Of a stretch of DNA of 64,000 nt, positions 21,401-34,800 are shown one piece after another. The stretch comes from Terfezia claveryi (lineage: Eukaryota > Ascomycota > Pezizomycetes > Pezizales > Pezizaceae): assembly GCA_015179025.1 (NCBI GenBank), contig WHUX01000040.1:248001-312000 (forward strand). Direction: 5' to 3'. The notes under the pieces are model-generated. The model did not search any database and was not told the origin of the DNA. It saw only the letters and a list, made by a program, of their open reading frames with translations. The position numbers and the translations under genes were made by a program. The first letter of the stretch is position 1. Every line of letters begins with the position of its first letter.

Positions 21401-24400
21401 GCGAACTTTCTTGTGTTTCACGTTTCCCCGATACTCCCAGTCCCCCTGCAAACTCCAGCTGATCAGCTAGCGATGTGTTTCCTGCAGAAAATGCATAATC
21501 GACTATTGTTAGGCTTTATGGGGTTATCGAATATGGCAATATCTCGAGCGTAGGGTCAAGGGTAAGAATGATTCAAGAGCCTGAATCACAGTCTCGGTAG
21601 CGTGGAAGTCGACGTCAACGTCGTTGTCATGCAAATCGAAGTCGCAATCATCCCTGACTCGGCTAAGCGAGCTAAGCCAAGACAAGCCTCTTCAGCGCGC
21701 CAAGCCTAGGACACTACCTAATTGGGTAGTCGAGGTGTTCACAGCGAACACGACATGGGAAACCAAAACATGTACATGGACAAGTTGTATAATCCGTGCC
21801 ATCAATCCGTCCATGGCAGGGTATTGGCCCAAGGTGTGAGCTGATTCCTCAGCCGTATGAGACGCAATTGATATGTGCACTGACCAAATACTCTAGGCCT
21901 GACAGGCTGCAAGAGTGAGCAACGTGAACACAACGGTCAAATCACAGGAGGATACAGAGTGACCGTGGGACTAGCGATAAAAAGGCCCTAGTCCGGGCCT
22001 ATAACCAGGCACATTTAGATGATGAGCAGCAGCAATCGATCTAACGAATTCATTGAAGGAAAAAATAGAAGATGCTCGCCTTGTTTTTGCCCTAGAGGGA
22101 CGCCCTCCATAACCGCGGTCCGGCTACCGCCGAGCACGAGCCTACCACCACTTGGCCTTAGGATAAGGTGACTCGCCCGTCCTGTGGGCTTCGCATAACA
22201 ACGTCTAGGAGATATTGATATCAAATCGAATCCATGACTTTTCCATGGTTCATGTTTGAAATAAAGTAGAGCATGTAGAGGCCGATGACATGGCAGCGCG
22301 GAGGAAAACGGGCTGTACAGCACGAGAGATTTGCAATGCGGCGCCACAAAGCAAGCTAGTGCCTTGCCTTCACCGTAATAGATCAAGAACCATCCAAGGT
22401 TGAAGAGAAGTGGTAAAATCTATTATCTATTATAATTAGGCTATCTTGTACATGAATGTATGTATCTAGGGAGGCATATGCATGTATGTGCCCCACAAAC
22501 CAGCACATCAGTAGACAACGGTTTCCCTGCTTGATTGTCACGCCCTCCCGATCGGACATGGCAAGGATACGTGCAATGGGCCCCACGATGGCCAACCAAA
22601 CCCACCCATCCTCTGTTCGCCCCAGCAAGATGAGGCTAAAGCAGCCCACCTTCCTCAAGAAGAACAAAAAAAGGTGGCCAATCACTCACCACAATTGCAC
22701 TGCAGCCTCACGTTGTCAAATTCTCCCTGCATTTTCCTTTTTCTTTGTGCATTGAGTGTTGTTTAATGACTGCTGGAGCGCCCCATCTTCCTCGACCCTG
22801 CTGGTCCCTCCCTGTTGTTAGTATTAAAACCCACAGGAGTAAATATGCCCCCAAAGAAATGATATTGGGTGCCGAGAGCCTGGTTCTCGCTTGGCATGCA
22901 TGGAATCGAAAGATATTCTTCTTCGCATGTTTCTAGAAGGCTAAGTTGACAGGAAAGCAACAACCTCATGCGATGAACGTTTCCGTCGTATAACTCCGAA
23001 GCGATGAAGATGAATAAATTCTTCCAGCCTTTATGTTTTCTTGTAGCTAGAATCTATGCTCATGGCAAAGATCCCTAAACCTTATGGGGGGCAACATGGG
23101 GAAAATATAGAGAGTGGGGGCAAATGGGGAAAGGCAGAATGACAGTGAATGTAGAGAAACCCAAGGGGTCTCCATAATTAGGAAAGAAATGGGGGGAGGG
23201 CCTATTTCCATTGGCATCTTGGGTTTAGGGGTGGAATATACTTTCCTCGCCTCCATTTCCCTGTGTCTTTTTCCAACAATGGCCTTAACCCTCATGTCAT
23301 TTAGGCAGTAGTTCAGGGGGAACAAATAGCGAGAACTTTGCTGCATTTGAGGCCACTTGAGCACCGAGGCTGCTAGCTATGTTCTGTGCTGCAAGGAAAA
23401 GAAAGTTTCTCCACAGGTCACGACTGAGTTTCTTTTCCTTGCGCCTTGCCACCAAGTGTCAAATGCAGGCTGTCGACTGGCCCAAGAGACTGTTATCGAG
23501 TTAATGCGTATAGGGTTGTCAGTTAGACTGTATGCATCACTTGGAATCCAGTAACGATCGCTCCTCGGAGGAGGAAAGCTGATTGAGTATAGCCACATTC
23601 ATTTGTCTGAAAATATATCCTTGATTCTCATTATGAAAAAGGGATCAAAGTAAGTCTCGCAAAGTCATAATGACCACACCAATCTTGCCACGTCAGTTAG
23701 GAATACCCACTCCATCCTTGCGTAGGCTTTACCTATACTGCCCGGATAGGACCATTGAGGGACAGGTTGTGGAGTGATCCGTCAAGCATCCATTTAGATT
23801 AACTTTATCAGGAGAATTGTAAATAACAGAGAATACAAAGGGCAAATCCATCGAGCCGTGATATAGAGAGTGTGGCAAACTAGAAATCAGCTGAACATAA
23901 CGGACCCCAAGTCGATATGCAGACCGTTTGTGGATACCAATCCCACTGCTGTGTTCTACAATCTTCACAATTGAGAGTCAAGGCACCTGTGGTCTTGTGA
24001 CTTGACTGCACCAATTGTCGCTGTAGAGGTTAGGGTGATATAGACGGGCCTTAGAGTAGGAGTAGCGGGAACAAGGGGGGGAGGGGAGGCAAATCGCGTA
24101 GAGTAGGCTCAAACAGCAAAAGCCTCATATAGAAGGTCATTCCTTCGCATAATAAGAAAGCATTTTCTGATAAAGCCCTAGCTTAGCAACAAAAGCCTGT
24201 AGCTGAAAGGACGGAGTGGGGCCCATGTAATCGACTGTAGTGAACAAAAGCGACCAGGCATGCTAACAGTAGTGGGGCCCGCTGTAGAATTGATGTTTAT
24301 CCAACCTTCTTTGGAGGATCACCTCCGTAGGTTAATGCGCACGAACCATGTCCCTTGCTTCAGCGGACTAGACGCACATCACTCAAAATCCTTACCGTGA

Positions 24401-25304
24401 TATATCGTGCCACAAAATGAGGTCCAGCTAGGTCAACCCCCCGCAGCAGCCACCATTCGTTGGCTAGGACGCACCTGTCTCTCCACAACGACGCAACATC
24501 TATCCCGCAGTCCATGTACACGTGATAGGAGGGGGTTGTTTCATTCCTCATCGGTTCCATGCAGGCAGGGTGGTTTGGGTACGCAGGACTATCAAGATAC
24601 ATTCCCCGGAGAGTGAGCGGCACGGCTAGGTGGACTTGAACAAGGTCGAAGAACCATATTGGACCAGTGGGATGAGCGATTTTCCAGGTAGGAACAAGAA
24701 GATCGAAAGAAAAAGCACACAGGGTGCGTTTCTGAAGTTGGTGGTGGTGGTAGAGGTCATGGATCGGAGTTCCCTAGAGTAGGCCTGATAATGAGGGAGG
24801 GGGGGAAGGGGGTGGACGAATTGATTGACAAGGGTCGAGGATCAAAGGATGATGATCTGTGGTCTATGCAGTTTCCGTGTCTCGACAGATGCCACCACTA
24901 TGTCCTCCCCAACTTGCCTGACGGTCTTTCTGATCACTGGATAATGTAGCCAGAATAGGGTTGGAGCTGGGAACCGTGCTGTCCTCGTGGGATAACCGTA
25001 GAAGGAGACCGTGCTCAATGGACAGTATCAAGCAGCACATAAATACCGCCATTATCGACTGCAATGGTCCCTTCTATCACAATCACCCAGACAAGCTTCT
25101 CCAGCATACAACATACTCCTACTCTTCCTCCTCCTCTGCCTCATACTCATTTTCTAAGAGTATAGCGAAGCCTCAATCCCACCTGTACTCCGCATCAGGC
25201 TCCCACCTCCCACGCCCACGTTCGAATAGAAGTTGAAAACACAAGTTCACCTCCACTCAAGTCAAACGCAGATCTCTTCATCCTCCTTCCTCCTCAAATA
25301 CGCC
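18437..25304. other. Gene-poor region, about 6.9 kb
   Basis: All open frames here are short and lack codon bias, motifs or plausible splice partners. The visible structure is a cluster of AACCAGACTA motifs (18795, 18976, 19566, and a shorter ACCAGACTA at 19619). Stops are frequent in every frame and base composition varies, as expected for old decayed insertions, but no transposase or reverse transcriptase remnant could be read. Confidence 0.5.
18790..19627 (+). repeat. Cluster of direct AACCAGACTA motifs
   Basis: The 15-mer GTGCCAACCAGACTA occurs at 18790-18804 and again at 18971-18985. AACCAGACTA recurs at 19566-19575, and the 9-mer ACCAGACTA at 19619-19627. The same 15-mer is found 36 kb away at 55327-55341, and the 10-mer forms inverted repeats at 47.7 and 55.3 kb. 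This suggests a dispersed element family whose internal sequence has diverged. Confidence 0.6.
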
Positions 25305-25634
25305 ATGTGTTTCTATGATCAGCAAATTTTCGCCTGTGGAGACTACAAGTGGAGCCGATTCCGTGCCCATTGCGCCAAGGAATACCGAACAGGAGAGACC
25401 TGCGGCATGAAGTTGATTTATGAAACTTACCGTGTCACGGGGAAATGTCAGATGTGCAAGAAGTATGAGGTGACATACCGGAAGATCCTTCAGGCTCGAG
25501 AAAGGGTCCAACGCTGGGAAAACGAAGGGATTAACCCTGTGTCCACGGATAAGGAGAGGCAGAGTATCATGATCTGGCAGAATGAGCTGAAGGACATGGA
25601 GTACACGAGGGCAGCCAAGATGAGAAACATATAA
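25305..25634 (+). CDS. Small Cys-rich conserved ascomycete protein, 109 aa
   Basis: Single exon, 109 aa from the ATG at 25305. An in-frame upstream ATG at 25233 would add 24 low-complexity residues and is not preferred. It resembles a widespread Pezizomycotina family of unknown function recognised by its pattern: MCFYDQQIFACGDYKW, then RAHCAKEYRTGETCGMKL, then a CxxC pair (KCQMCKK) followed by a charged helix (YRKILQARERVQRW). The conserved Cys and His residues suggest a small zinc site; the C-terminal half looks helical. The reading frame is clean and flanked by gene-free DNA. Function unknown. Confidence 0.8.
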   Translation: MCFYDQQIFACGDYKWSRFRAHCAKEYRTGETCGMKLIYETYRVTGKCQMCKKYEVTYRKILQARERVQRWENEGINPVSTDKERQSIMIWQNELKDMEYTRAAKMRNI

Positions 25635-28361
25635 TATTACCATTTTTGGCGCTAGGGCTTGGTATCATGGTTTGAGATTCTTATTTTGGTGCTCGACATA
25701 TATTTTGGGTTGTTTGATGTTTATTTGGTAGTCTGTTTTATTGGTATGGTGTTACTTTCTGTTTTGGATTGGATAATTTTCCGTGTTTTTCCTTATGGCC
25801 GATCCTTAAACCCGGGGTAGGGGGGCTTTTCCCAGTTGTTCCGAAAAGGTGGGAGTCGCAGTTGGGAGTCGCAGTGATGGTCGCAGGCTTGAGTGAGGGA
25901 GGGCGGGAAGGGCCTTTGTGTTTGTCATGTAATATCGAGATAGCGTTTTTTTTTTTCTCTTCTCGATAATAGCTGAAGCTTCATCTGATACATTCAAGGT
26001 GTCCCAATTGATTTGCAGCTGAAGTTTCGACGGTTTCATTTTCAAATTTAACAGCTCCAGCTCTCTCCGAGACCAGAATGTTAGAGTGAAGTTGAGGTCC
26101 ATGAGGCTCAAGTCTATTTCCAGCCGGTTGCTAAAAATAGATTCTGAAGCGCGACGGCGTAGATCTTCGAATCTCGGACCAGCAGTGGGCTGGGAAGAAT
26201 ACATTCTGTGGCAACGCAATTGAGGCTTCCAATTCTCCAGCCTCAGACCCGCGACAGGGGTTTGAGCCAGCGGGATTGTCGTTCTCCTCATGTGCGCCAA
26301 GGCAGGGATAAAAAACATACGTCAATGCATGGTTAAACCCTCGGGCCATCGACTGGCTGAACTGTACAGTACACTTTGCTGATAATTTGTGGATAAGAGC
26401 CCCCCCCACAACCACATGCCGCTGCCACAATACGTCTCGCTTCGACAATCAAATACTCTCCTTATATTCCGGCCTCGCCCCTTCCCGACAATCTGGCATG
26501 CCGGTATCTGTGCTTGCTGTCTTTTGTTGCCAAAGTTATCGGCGCGCTGGAGTATGCGTTTGGTTGGCTCAGGACGGTTATGCGTTTTGCAGATGTCAGT
26601 ACATGGGCGTCGTCAATTGAGACGGATAAATCCTCCCATTCGACCAAGCTGAGTAGAGAACCCCACATCCCTCTGAAAAGGCATATACCCCACGGGCAGC
26701 ACAGAGGCCTTAACTATTATATACAAGTGAATTTGCCAACGCATTGCAAACGAGTGTATGCAACATCTCTTGCGGTTCTTTTGTCTTCTACACACGTAGA
26801 ACCTGCCCGGTCGAGAATATTCCTTCACTCACCAAGTTACGGTACCGTGAATGCACCACATCAGCTTGCTTGCCAACAAAATGTATCAGAGGGTATCTTA
26901 CTTGTGATTGGGCGCAATAGGGTTCTATGTTGACAGCAAACTCCTCGACCTGAGATGACGCCTGCCTGCTAAACTGTCGGTGTGGTAGCCAAATCCGTAT
27001 AACTATTGGCTCAACTCTTCCCCAGAAGTAGACTGGTTAGGAAAAACCGTTAATTCAAGGCCCTCATTGGCCCATATGGCGAGGATAAGATCCTGGTAGT
27101 TGAAACGACTATCTATGTGGACTTCGCTCTGGTATGAGCTGGACTTACTCATAAATTTATGGAGGCAATTGGTGACAAGTATCCATGCAACATTGTGTCT
27201 AAGGCGTAAAGACAACTTGACCGGTACCGACGGAGCTTTGTAACCACATATCCCGAGCTGTCGAATTCATGGATATAACCCATTTTTCTTCCACCCAATA
27301 CTACACAAGAGGAGCCCATTTATAACATGTCCTATTATAGCACAAATATAACTTTTCTTCCATTGCTAGAGAAGCCAGCTCATCCGGCCGCGGTGACTAT
27401 GTCAACGGCGCGTCTGTAAATGACAATTTGTGGCAATAGTGTGCTAAAATGTAAGGTTTAGCCTATGTAGGCATTGCAAAATAGTCCGATGAAGATGTTC
27501 TAGATTGAAGGTCTCAGGTGTTTTGCATAAGCCATTGGCTGCACACCATTAGCGTGAAGTAAATGATCATCAATACAATTTTTTTTGGCGGTCGCCTTAC
27601 AGTTACGTGCGACATCAGGTCTATAACTTGCAATTTGATTACTTAGACGCGCACGTCACTATATGTATATTCCCGGTGAGTATCACATAAACGCAAATGA
27701 TAGAGGAGGTAAAATACAAAGGAAATACATAACCTGCCTGGCTTTGTTAGTGGAGCGACTAGGCGGAGCTTGTCAATGTTTTTATAAACATCTTTATTGT
27801 GGCCTTCTCTATTTCTATCAATTGCCTGGCCTCATTGGATATTGATTAGCCACCAAATTGTGATCACAAACCATTCTGAATTGTTTCTTGTACTACAGCC
27901 TCAACTACGTGATGCTGCATTATTCGAGATTGCTGTATGATTCTGCTATCAGTTCGGCGAAATGAAATCTGAATACGAAAACTGACATATCTTCAGGTTT
28001 ATGATTCAAATCTTACTAATTTTCTCACCAGTGAAAACATGAACCAGTCTTCTACATGTTGCCCCTCGACATGCCAATTCAAGCAGGATTGTTAAGTAGG
28101 GACTAGCACTAACTAATTACGGTAGCCAGTGGTTGACTAGTTTGAGACTAGCCTATCGTGTGGATGCCAAGACCCCCACATTGTAAATCCGGTAGTCTCG
28201 ATCAGACCCTCGTAGTAAATCCGGCCGATTGTAAGCGAGCGAGCTCGGGTTGAATTAACAAGCTGTTGGAGTAGTCTCATGCCACGCTGTTGGAGCAGCT
28301 CTATACAACAGATTCTCCTCTCCTAATAATTCTCTCAGGATAATATGTGATTTGCAATACC
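25635..28361. other. Intergenic, 2.7 kb
   Basis: No convincing gene. A 170-codon antisense frame (25806-26318) overlaps the likely 3' UTR of the small Cys-rich gene and has no recognisable features. The region just before 28362 should hold the BCKDHA promoter. Confidence 0.45.
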
Positions 28362-30337
28362 ATGGCCTCAAAAGTTGTTACCAGGGCCTGTGCCCGTACT
28401 GTGCTTGTCAAAACACCGCTTTCCCACGTGTACAGCCCTAAACTGGTACGGAATTTCTCGCCATTGACGCCTATACAGCAGTACAAGCCTGTCCGTCAAC
28501 TGCCCCATTCAGATAGGTATACATTGTGGACCGCCTGCTATACCACTAACAACTAATTATAAATAAATTACAGTATTCATTTTCCTGGTGCCTTGAAGTC
28601 AAAGTTCACATCAGCACTACAATTTCAGTCGCCAGGAGATGCACCAGCTATACCTACATACCGTCTCATGGATACCGATGGAGTGGTCATTGATAAGGCT
28701 AATGTGCCGAAAGTAGGAAAGGAGATGGCTTTGAAGATGTACCGAGATATGGTTACAGGTGCGCCAGTGATCAGAGAACTTCCCTGGTAAACATCAGCTG
28801 AACAGTCACCCCTAGTGAGCATTATGGACTTGATTATGTACGACTCACAGAGGCAAGGGAGGATAAGCTTCTATATGGTCTGTGCTATTGAACAGCCTAT
28901 GCCTATCTTTGCTGATATTGGAATAGGTCAGTGCTGGAGAGGAAGGAGTGGCAGTTGGAAGTGCAGCGGCTTTGGAGCCAGATGATGTGATATTTTCCCA
29001 GTACAGAGAACAAGGGGTTCTTATGTATCGAGGTTATACATTGGATGAGGTAATGTGGTAATTTCCCCTTACGAGCCCTGGTACAAGGCCTAACCTCAAT
29101 CCGACGTTGTAGTTTATGAATCAGCTATTTGCGAACAAGAATGACTATGGGAAAGGACGGAATATGCCAGTTCACTACATGAGTGAAAAATTACGCCTTG
29201 TGAGGACTCTAGCGAGCTGTCTGAGTAGGTCCACTGCTAACTCATTGTCAAGCATCCAATATCTTCCACACTTGCAACACAAATACCTCATGGTTGTTTC
29301 CTCCTCAGCCGTTCTCATTAATAATTTATGTTAACAGTTAGGTTGCGTTAGCCGTCGGAGCTGCGTACGTTACCTCTCTACTGATTTACCAAAATTTGCT
29401 AATTTGTTCTCAGTTATGCACTGAAAATGGACGGCTCTCCTAACATCACCGTATGCTACTTTGGTGAAGGGGCAGCTTCCGAAGGGGACTTTCACGCAGC
29501 TCTTAATGTTGCAGCAACCAGAGCATGTCCTGTTGTTTTCTTCTGTAGGAATAATGGCTATGCCATTAGTACACCCACACTAGAACAATATAAGGGGGAT
29601 GGGGTTGCCAGCAGGGGAATGGGATACGGCATTGATACCATAAGAGTGGATGGAAACGATGTGCGAAGCGATGCCCCATGTATCATTTGAAAGGCGAGCT
29701 TACCAAGTTTTGCAGATATGGGCTGTATATGAAGTTACTAAACGGGCGAGAGAAATTGCCGTCACACAACAGAAGCCAGGTAACATATGTGAATCATATT
29801 CACTGAAACCAGTTGTTGATGAGTGCTAGTGTTAATTGAGGCTATGTCATATCGAGTATCACATCACTCGACAAGTGACGACTCTTTTGCATACAGAGCA
29901 AAAGATGAAGTCGAAGGTGTGCTATTTGAAGCTCCATCCGATAACTGAGTTTTAACCTAACATGAACCTCAGATTGGAAACGCCGTGATAATCCGATTAC
30001 AAGGTTGGTGCTCTCGGCGATCCGCCACTGTCTCAGATTAAAGTTAATTCCAAGGTTGTGTTCTTCATAAAGGCTACGGAAATACCTGGAAGCAAAAGGC
30101 TGGTGGTCGACTGACGAAGACATGGCACTTCGGTCAAGCCTGAGAAAGGAAATACTCCAAGCTTTCTCACGCGCAGAGAAAATGAAACGACCACCAATTA
30201 AAAATTTGTTCATGGACATTTACGAAGAGCCGACTGAAGATCTTAAAGAACAAATGGCCGAGCTGAGGAATATCTTGGAGAAATATCCCGATGAATATGA
30301 CTTGGATAGCCATGAAGGTGGGAAAGATGGATTATAA
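28362..30337 (+). CDS. BCKDHA: Branched-chain 2-oxoacid dehydrogenase E1 alpha subunit
   Basis: Mitochondrial thiamine-diphosphate subunit that decarboxylates the 2-oxoacids of Leu, Ile and Val. Model of 12 exons: join(28362..28516,28574..28758,28816..28877,28927..29049,29113..29199,29253..29292,29352..29364,29414..29660,29716..29779,29830..29916,29973..30003,30073..30337), 452 aa, all phases consistent. A presequence-like Arg/Thr-rich N-terminus is followed by [22 protein letters not shown], the ThDP motif ([11 protein letters not shown] ... CRNNGYAIS), the regulatory loop [12 protein letters not shown] (site of inhibitory phosphorylation in animals) and LEAKGWW. Read straight through it looks broken, but every break is an intron. 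Exon 7 is only 13 nt, exon 11 31 nt and exon 6 40 nt. I see no lesion. Confidence 0.93.
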
Positions 30338-31837
30338 GCTGGCCTGCTGTAATATATGCAAAATGTATTTTGGTGGTATGTATAGGTGGCTCGTATCACC
30401 TCCCCAGAATCCTCTGAAGATATATATGTGACTATCATATAGAATTCTAACCGGAACCTCTAGCACAGGTCTCGATCGATCGTGCACTCTCTCGTGTTGA
30501 TTTCGAAACCAATTGCCGAGGTTAAGGGAACTAAGTTTTGTGACATGTATTATACCTCTTTGAATATTTTTGAACGTGGGATCTCAGTTGTGGTCAGCTC
30601 ACTTATCCATGTGGCCTCATGAGGATATTTTTGACATAGCCTATAACCCGCATTGGCAGTTGCATATGCAAGTCACCAGTGTGGGGGTCCTGAGCCTACT
30701 CCCACTCCTAATATAAATGACTCTTCAGGGTTGCCATTGGTTGGGGGTATCTATCCTCCGCCAGCAAGACATATCAATTGATCACATTCTGATCCACACA
30801 GATGGGTTGCTCCATTCCCGGTTTTTGTTTTCTCTGGTTTAAGAGGGAAGACCTGATTGGTTACCACACTTCAGTTGTTTGGGGTTCTACAATGTCAGAC
30901 GAACGTTCTAGGCGCCAGTCCCAAGCAGGCCGCAATGATTGCGTGGTCCACTCTTATAAGATACTTCCTTCAAATACCTAAAATCTAGTGAATTGTTGTT
31001 GGGGACATTTTCTGACCGTTTATAAGTAATGAACCACAGCTATACTAAACAATTATTTCCACGTCCATAAAGAAACAACAATTCACGAGTGCCATCCGAG
31101 TACAGCGTCCCATTGGTGTTGCTGCTGTAGCATTTGAAAATACGATATCACTTCAAAGTGATGCCGGCCTTACTTTAGATAAAGTAGAGGGGCGACAACG
31201 CACTCGGGGAGACAGAACTGTAATCCCGAACGACCGATCAGAATCAATTTATCAATCCATGAGAAAGCGCGGCAATACCCACGTGCACGAGTAGTAGTTC
31301 AAGCTTTTTTAGTTCCCAGATTCCCATTGTGGTTGCGGCATGCACGTTGGTAGGGCGTCCTTTGGCGATCCGAACCATGGGAAAGGTGAACCGGTCTGTC
31401 TCGGGTGCTTCGCGACACGCCGGGCGCTCAGACAACTGCCATGCGAATCCAATTGCGCGTGTGGTGAGGAGGTGCCTAATGCTACGAAATCTTGGCACGC
31501 TATGCATTTCTTAAAATTTTAGACGAAAGGATTGCCCCACCAAGCGCATTCAGGGACGGACACGAACAAATTTAAAGTGCTGTGGGGATTGTCAACTGCG
31601 CCGCCATTCAAAAGCAGGCCCCCCTCCTCATTCAGTAGAATCTTCTCACTGCTTCATCCTGTCTTGCTGTCTTTCCTCCACCCAGAGAGTATCTGAAGTA
31701 CTGCCTTGTACTGCTCGTAACCCGCCAGGCACCTATTCTCCCTTGTTCAGTGCAAAGACACGCAGCAGTGCTTCTCCTGAGAGATCCGCAAACTCAACTT
31801 CTCGCTTGCCAAATTCCACCTAGATAAACCCTTGGTT
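30338..31837. other. Intergenic, 1.5 kb
   Basis: Between the BCKDHA stop and the importin start. No open frame with coding character. The C/T-rich stretch from about 31620 to 31830 is typical of a fungal promoter and 5' leader. Confidence 0.45.
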
Positions 31838-34800
31838 ATGGATGAACAAGCATTTGTGACTCTGTTAGAGCATGTCCTTACTCGTGAGCTTCACCAGGCC
31901 AGTCTATGCTTCAGGAGATTAGGGTCTAACAAGGTGCTACAGCGGACACAAATATCGTGAAGGCTGCGACCCATGCTCTCCGCCAGGACTACTACACGAA
32001 GCCGGAATCTCTCCTAGCTTTGCTGCATGTTGTGACAGCTCACTCGAATCCGCAGTTTAGACAACTAGCTGCTGTTGAGGCACGGTCTCTGGTGCCAAAG
32101 TTCTGGGGAGGCAAGAAGGGCCCTAAGGTTGCGCCAGAGCTCAAGGAACAAATCCGAGACTCCCTTCTCCAGTCTACCATCGCGGAGGAGAATTCCCTCG
32201 TCAGACACTCCTCTGCTCGTGTCATCAGCGCAATCGCTAAGATTGATCTCGCTAATGGAGAATGGACAAACCTCCCCCAGTTTTTGTCCCAGGCAGCCAC
32301 TTCTGCTAAAGCTACAGACAGGGAAGTTGGTGTCTACATTTTGTACACATTGTTGGAAACTTTAGAAGAGGCTGTTTCGGATCGATCACAAGAGTTCTTC
32401 TCCCTATTCTCTCAGACCATCAACGACCAAGAGAGTGTGGCAGTTCGACTGAACACCCTTCTTGCCCTGGGCAAGATGGCAGAGTACCTCGTGGGCGATC
32501 AGGATCCCCTGGCAGTCAATGCTTTCAGGAATGTTCTTCCGCAGATGGTGAACGTCCTGAAAGAGCTCGTCAATAACAATGATGAGGAGAGGGCCAACCA
32601 AGCCTTCGAGGTCTTCCAAACCCTCCTCATCGTCGACCCAGCACTCACAGCCAACCATTTCAAGGATTTAGTGCAATTCATGATTGAACTTGCATCCGCA
32701 AAAAATGTCAGCGACGACTTCAGGTCAAAGGCGATCAGTTTCCTTCTCAGCTGCTTAAGATACAAGAGAATGAAAATGCAGGCTATGAAATTTGGAGAGC
32801 AATTAACCCTCCGGGCTTTGGAGATTGTCACTGAGTTCAAGGAGGACGATGATGCTGACGATATGAACCCTTCCCGATCTGCACTCTCATTGCTCGACTA
32901 TCTCTCTGCATCTCTTCCTCCCTCTCAGGTTATTGTACCCTTACTGAAGGTACTACCGAGTTACGTCCAATCCCCCAGCCCAGAGTACCGAAAGGCGGCC
33001 GTTCTTGGACTTGGAATGTGTGTTGAAGGAGCTCCTGAGTTCGTTGCCACCCAGATTCACTTTATTCTACCTACAGTCCTCAACCTGCTCGTCGATCCGG
33101 AGCTCAAAGTTCGTCAAGCTGCTCTCCACACTATTGCCAGACTTGCAGATGATCTCCCTGAGGAGATCGGAAAGGAGCACTCCAAACTCATTCCGGCTTT
33201 CATTAGTCTTCTTGACTCAAGCGACGGCCTAGATATTTGGAAGGCTACCTGTAATGCTGTCGACGCCGTTTTCGTTGGTATTGATAAAGAGGAGGTCGCA
33301 AACTACTTGCCAGAACTCATGCCACGACTTTCCAGGATGTTCCAGCAAGAAGATCTGAACCTCAAGGGTGCTGCAGTCGCCGCAATCGGGTCTACTGCCT
33401 CGTCCGCAAAGGATCTTTTCATGCCATACTTCCAGGATACCATGGGGGCACTTTTGCCATTTGCCCATAGCAAGAACAGCGAGGCTGAGCTTGACCTTCG
33501 AGGAATAATCATGGATGCCATGACCGGTATATCGGAGTCCGTCGGCCGAGAAGCGTTCACCCTATTTGTCACAAATCTCATGGATGCCGCTTACGAGGCT
33601 TTGAACCTCGGTCACCCTAGATTGAAGGAGACAAGTTTTATGTTCTTCTCTGCAATGGCTAGGGTGTACGAGGAGGACTTCGGCCCCTTCATGGAGAAGG
33701 TTCTTAACTCTTTGTTTGAGAGCTTAGATCAGGAAGAGACCGATATGGACGATGATGAGATTAATGAAGCTCTTCACGTTACATCCGTTGGAGCTCCGGG
33801 CTCCTCCAAGGCTCCCGTGGAAGGTGTTGTTATCGACCTTTCTGGGTCTGGAGATGAGGAAGATATGGATGAAGAGGATGTATGGGATGAACTCACTGCT
33901 GTCAATGCCGTGGCTCTAGAGAAAGAAGTTGCTGCAGAGGTTATGGGTGAAGTCCTTGCCAATTGTCCACGCGGCTATCTCCCATATCTCAGCAAGACCG
34001 TCGACATCTTGACCCAGAAGCTTCAACATCCCTATGAAGGTGTCAGGAAGGCTGCCGTTTCGACCCTTTGGAGAGCATACGCCACCTTCTGGACCTTCAG
34101 TGAGGAGCAAGGTCAGATGCAAAAATGGGTCCCAGGGCTTCCTTTGGTCGTCCAGCCTACTGAAGACTTGATGAATTTTGGTGCCTTGGTCATGACTGCT
34201 ACCATCAAATTGTTGAAGGATGAACATGACAGAAGCACTGTCACGGAAATTTGCCGCAACATTGCTGAGACCCTCAAGCTTTGCGGTCCAGCCATCATTA
34301 ATGCTAGCCAAGCAGTGGAGGAAATTTGTGCCCAAATCCAGATCATCCTCAGGAAACAGCACACCTGCCAGCTTGACCTTGAGGAGGAGGAGGAAGAGGA
34401 ACAGCCTGATCTGCAAGAATCCGCTGAATATGACTGGATCTTGATTGACACTGCTATGGATGTCTCTCTTGGGTTGGCTGCCGCCCTTGGACCAGCATAT
34501 CGTGAGCTCTTCACCCTATTCGAGAAGCCAATCCTCAAATATGCCAGCAGCTCAGAATCTACTGAGAGGAGCACTTCTGTCGGCGTGATCGCTGACAGCA
34601 TCAGATACATGGAGGCGAGCTGCACTCAATACACCCCAGTGAGTTGTCCGTGATTTCCGGTATCAAATTTCTTGCTGACACCTATGCTTTTTTAGCAATT
34701 GATGAAGGTTCTCCTTCACCGACTTTCTGATGAAGATCCCGAGACTAAGTCCAACGCTGCCTATGCTGTTGGCCTTCTCTGCTTGAAGAGCCAAAATGCT

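Noticed and set aside
18437..25304. Possible transposon genes in the gene-poor region
   Set aside because: No frame shows reverse transcriptase, integrase or transposase motifs, and no long terminal repeats were seen by eye.
25806..26318. Minus-strand 170-codon frame after the small Cys-rich gene
   Set aside because: No motif, odd composition, overlaps a probable 3' UTR; likely chance.
28362..30337. BCKDHA as a pseudogene, because the frame breaks many times
   Set aside because: Every break coincides with usable splice sites, and joining 12 exons gives an intact, conserved 452-aa protein.
31884..31933. Proximal acceptor (AACAAG) for the first Kap123 intron
   Set aside because: It leaves the CTAAC branch site only a few bases from the acceptor and inserts three residues; the CTACAG acceptor 9 bp downstream gives the family-like LTPDTN.
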